From Blastococcus sp. HT6-4 (GTDB lineage Bacteria > Actinomycetota > Actinomycetes > Mycobacteriales > Geodermatophilaceae), in NCBI RefSeq assembly GCF_039679125.1, contig NZ_CP155551.1, positions 310,001 through 374,000 of the forward strand: DNA of 64,000 nucleotides. Direction: 5' to 3'. Made by a program: the position numbers and the translations under genes. Below, piece after piece: positions 61,597 through 64,000 of this stretch (its first letter is position 1; the number at the start of each line of letters is the position of its first letter). Under the pieces are notes generated by a model. That model had not been told where the DNA came from, ran no database searches, and worked only from the letters and a program-made list of their open reading frames with translations.

Positions 61597-63374
61597 CCAC
61601 CGTCCTCGAACGCACCGACGTCGTCGAGCCCGACCGGGTGTCGGCACCGCGCCGCCCGCGCGGCGCGCTGGGTCGCCGCTCCGAACGCCTGATGCTCGGC
61701 GTCGGGCTCCTGGTCGTGGGGGTGGCGCACTCGCTCAACCTGGCCGGCTGGCCCCGGTACTGGGACGACGAGGGCACGTACTACTCCCAGGCCTGGTCGG
61801 TCGGGAACCTCGGCGCCCTGTCGCCTTACACCTACTGGTACGACCACCCGCCGGCCGGCTGGCTGCAGATGGCGCTGTTCACCTGGCTGCCCGACGCGAT
61901 ACTGGACGGCGCCAACTCCTCGGTGCTCGCCGGCCGGGTCGTCATGGTCGGCTACACGCTGGCGTCGGCGCTGCTCACCTACCTGCTGGCCAGGCGCGTC
62001 GGCATGGCCCGCGGCTGGGCGCTGGCCGCGATGCTCCTCTGGGCGGTCAACCCGCTGGTCATCTACGAGGGCCGCCAGGTGTTCCTGGACAACGTCGCCC
62101 TGCCGTGGCTGATCGGCGCCTTCCTGCTGGTCCTGAGCAGGAACCGGCACCTGGGCCACTACATGGCCGCCGGGCTCTGCTTCGGCGTCGCGGTGCTGAG
62201 CAAGGAGACCACCCTGGTCTTCCTTCCTGCCCTGCTCGTGGCGCTCTGGCAGTCGGCGTACCGCCCGACGCGGCCGTTCGCGGTCATGGGGTTCTCCGCC
62301 ATCGCGGTGATCTCCGGCTCGATGTACCTGCTGTTCGCGCTGATCCGCAGCGAGCTCTTCCCGGGCCCGGACCACGTCTCGGTCTGGGACGCGCTGGTCT
62401 TCCAGCTCGCAGGCCGGGAAGGCTCCGGCTGGCTGCTTGACCCGAACGGCCCGAGCGACGGCGCCTACGACTCCTTCACCGGCTGGCTCCAACTGGACAG
62501 CGGGGTGCTGGTGGTCGGCGGCGTCGCGGCGTCGGTGGCCGCGCTCTTCGTCCGCCGGCTCCGGCCGCTGGCGATCGGCGTCCTGGTCGCCGCGCTGGTG
62601 GCGCTGCGCCCGGCGGGCTACCTCCCGCAGATGTACGTCGTCGCGGTGCTGCCGTTCGCCGCACTGGTCCTCGTCGGGCTGCTCGACGTCTCCTGGAAGT
62701 CGCTCATGCGGGCACGGGCGCTGCCGGTGCGTGCGGTCTCCGGCGCAGCCCTGCTGCTCGTCCTGGCGACGGCCGCGGTGCCGCTCGCGGACTGGCGGTA
62801 CAACTACGCGGCAGCCTGGACGGCGGACACCAACGACGTCCGCGCCGAGGCGATGGAGTTCGCCGAGAACACCCTGCCCCGCGAGTCGACGGTCGTGACG
62901 GACAACGCGTTCTGGAACGACCTCGTGGACGCCGGCTGGGACGCCGAGGACGTCGTGTGGTTCTACAAGGTGGACTCCGACGGCGCCGTCACCGATCAGC
63001 TGGGCGGCGACTACACCGGCATCGACTACCTCGTGTGGTCGGCCGCCGCCGCCAAGAACGCCGGCCCGATCGTGCTCGACGCCTACGAGCACAGCGAACT
63101 GCTCTGGAGCTCCGGCACGGGCGAGGCCGAGGTGGAGGTCCGCCGCATCCGCTCGCTCGCCGAGCAGGCGGAGATCGAGGCGGCGGAGGCCGAGGCCGAG
63201 CGGCAGCGGCTCGAGGCGTTCCTGGCCGCCCCCAGCGCCGAGTACCCCGACCTGACCAACGGGCAGATCGAGGGCATCCTCGTCGACCGCGCCACCATGT
63301 CGGTGCCGGAGATGGCCCGCAAGTACGTCACCACCGAGGAGACGATCACCGCCATCCTCGCGGCGGAGGACTGA
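61593..63374 (+). CDS. GT39/ArnT-like membrane glycosyltransferase
   Basis: A 593-residue protein. About eleven helices follow a basic N terminus, with the first extracytoplasmic loop holding the conserved WPRYWDDEGTYYSQAW (D-D/E catalytic motif of GT-C enzymes) and YTYWYDHPPAGWLQM. The last 190 residues are soluble and end in an acidic coiled coil (residues about 520-550). GT-C enzymes use a polyprenyl-phosphate sugar as donor, which fits the DPM-synthase-like gene two places upstream. GTG 61593 overlaps the upstream stop as GTGA. The acceptor may be a protein, lipid or glycan. Confidence 0.85.
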   Translation: MTTVLERTDVVEPDRVSAPRRPRGALGRRSERLMLGVGLLVVGVAHSLNLAGWPRYWDDEGTYYSQAWSVGNLGALSPYTYWYDHPPAGWLQMALFTWLPDAILDGANSSVLAGRVVMVGYTLASALLTYLLARRVGMARGWALAAMLLWAVNPLVIYEGRQVFLDNVALPWLIGAFLLVLSRNRHLGHYMAAGLCFGVAVLSKETTLVFLPALLVALWQSAYRPTRPFAVMGFSAIAVISGSMYLLFALIRSELFPGPDHVSVWDALVFQLAGREGSGWLLDPNGPSDGAYDSFTGWLQLDSGVLVVGGVAASVAALFVRRLRPLAIGVLVAALVALRPAGYLPQMYVVAVLPFAALVLVGLLDVSWKSLMRARALPVRAVSGAALLLVLATAAVPLADWRYNYAAAWTADTNDVRAEAMEFAENTLPRESTVVTDNAFWNDLVDAGWDAEDVVWFYKVDSDGAVTDQLGGDYTGIDYLVWSAAAAKNAGPIVLDAYEHSELLWSSGTGEAEVEVRRIRSLAEQAEIEAAEAEAERQRLEAFLAAPSAEYPDLTNGQIEGILVDRATMSVPEMARKYVTTEETITAILAAED

Positions 63375-63380
63375 CGGGGA

Positions 63381-64000
63381 TCATTCCTCCAGCGGGGGGC
63401 AGCCGCCGAGCGCGTCGTCGGTCAGCATCAACCGGCCCAGCGCGTTCCAGGCGGCGCCGTAGTAGGTGTCGGTGTCCTCGTCGATCCGCGCGGCGTCGGC
63501 CAGCTCGCGGCGGGCGCGGTCGTCGTCGCCCACTGCTGTGGCCACCGCGGCCTGGGCGATCGCCGCGACCACCGAGTCGTAGTCGACGATCGGCTGCCCG
63601 GCCAGGTCCAGGCGGGCGGCGTCCCCGGCCTGGCGCAGGGGAGCGGCCAGTTCGGCGGCCAGGGCGCGGTCCTCCGGTCGGCAGGACTCGGCGAAGCGCA
63701 CGGGCAGGCGCGCGGCGTCGTAGCCGTACCGGACCTCGTCCACGCCCCCCAGGATCCCGGCGGTCGGCTGCACCGTGCCGTCCTGGGCGACCTGCGCCCA
63801 GTCGGGTGGCAGGGCGCCGTCCTCCAGCAGGGAGGCGGTCACCACCCGGGAGCCGGCGTCCAGCTCGGCCCACCGTGGATCGCCGGACGCCTCGGCGAGG
63901 ACGGCGGTGGCCGCGGGCGAGGCGTAGCTGGGGTTGTAGGCGTACGGCGCCGCGGTCGCCCAGTCGCCGGCCACCAGCACGCGGCCGGCTGCGGTCTGCA
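63381..64000 (-). CDS. GH8-family endoglucanase-like protein, partial (5' end beyond window)
   Basis: The visible C-terminal 206 or so residues match the GH8 fold: VLVAGDWATAAPYAYNPSYA, YGYDAARLPVRFAESCRPED and a final helix. The first of these aligns to the conserved NPSY region used for substrate binding in bacterial GH8 cellulases (BcsZ-like). The gene enters from the right edge, so the signal peptide and the catalytic acid are not visible. It converges on the GT39-like gene with six bases between stops. It may trim the polymer made by the GT2 synthase. Confidence 0.7.
   Translation of the reverse strand, partial: QTAAGRVLVAGDWATAAPYAYNPSYASPAATAVLAEASGDPRWAELDAGSRVVTASLLEDGALPPDWAQVAQDGTVQPTAGILGGVDEVRYGYDAARLPVRFAESCRPEDRALAAELAAPLRQAGDAARLDLAGQPIVDYDSVVAAIAQAAVATAVGDDDRARRELADAARIDEDTDTYYGAAWNALGRLMLTDDALGGCPPLEE

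Overview
The window is very GC-rich actinobacterial DNA with many GTG and TTG starts, GTGA/ATGA gene overlaps and TANNNT -10 boxes. The best guess at origin is the family Geodermatophilaceae (Geodermatophilus, Blastococcus, Modestobacter). The strongest clue is a formate dehydrogenase whose active-site selenocysteine codon is TAG rather than TGA, a recoding reported, as I recall, from Geodermatophilus and Blastococcus (Soell laboratory, 2016).

0.2-6.4 kb: two small genes, then a formate dehydrogenase operon. It encodes a catalytic subunit read through an in-frame TAG followed by a classical bacterial SECIS hairpin, a four-cluster ferredoxin-like beta subunit and an NrfD-type membrane subunit. 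6.4-10.5 kb: a minus-strand pair encoding an AdoMet-decarboxylase-like protein and an autoinducer-synthase-like GNAT acyltransferase, a membrane GGDEF-EAL protein, and a doubtful small gene.

10.5-23.3 kb: a stretch of visibly lower GC that holds a compact polysaccharide locus. It has a secreted GH26-like hydrolase, then a minus-strand operon read right to left (GT8, GT2, two Wzz-like proteins, a Wzy-like polymerase, a Wzx-like flippase, GT4), a divergent GT4, and a broken acyltransferase-3 gene. It looks acquired and partly decayed.

23.3-64 kb: ordinary high-GC DNA, almost all cell-surface polysaccharide assembly. There are two paralogous initiating phosphoglycosyl transferases, an LCP ligase, UDP-glucose dehydrogenase plus a deleted remnant of a second copy, two dTDP-rhamnose genes (rfbB, rfbD), a second flippase, GT61, a 1047-residue triple glycosyltransferase, galE, an acyltransferase and a four-gene nucleotide-sugar operon starting with a glucose-1-phosphate cytidylyltransferase. 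Two paralogous anchored or exported proteins flank Alg14/Alg13-like and GT2 genes. A further GT2, Wzz and Wzy set follows, then a phosphoribosyltransferase-HAD-glycosyltransferase operon that may add ribofuranose. The last group is DPM-synthase/GtrA, a GT2 synthase, a GT39-like membrane transferase and the edge of a GH8 gene.

The polysaccharide genes fit a Wzx/Wzy scheme: the phosphoglycosyl transferases start the repeat unit on undecaprenyl phosphate, the glycosyltransferases extend it with UDP-, dTDP- and probably CDP-sugars, the flippases export it, Wzy and Wzz polymerise it and set its length, and the LCP protein attaches it to the wall. Two flippases, two polymerases and three Wzz-like proteins suggest at least two polymers. 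No tRNA, rRNA, CRISPR array or intact insertion sequence was recognised, and selA, selB and selC are not visible here.
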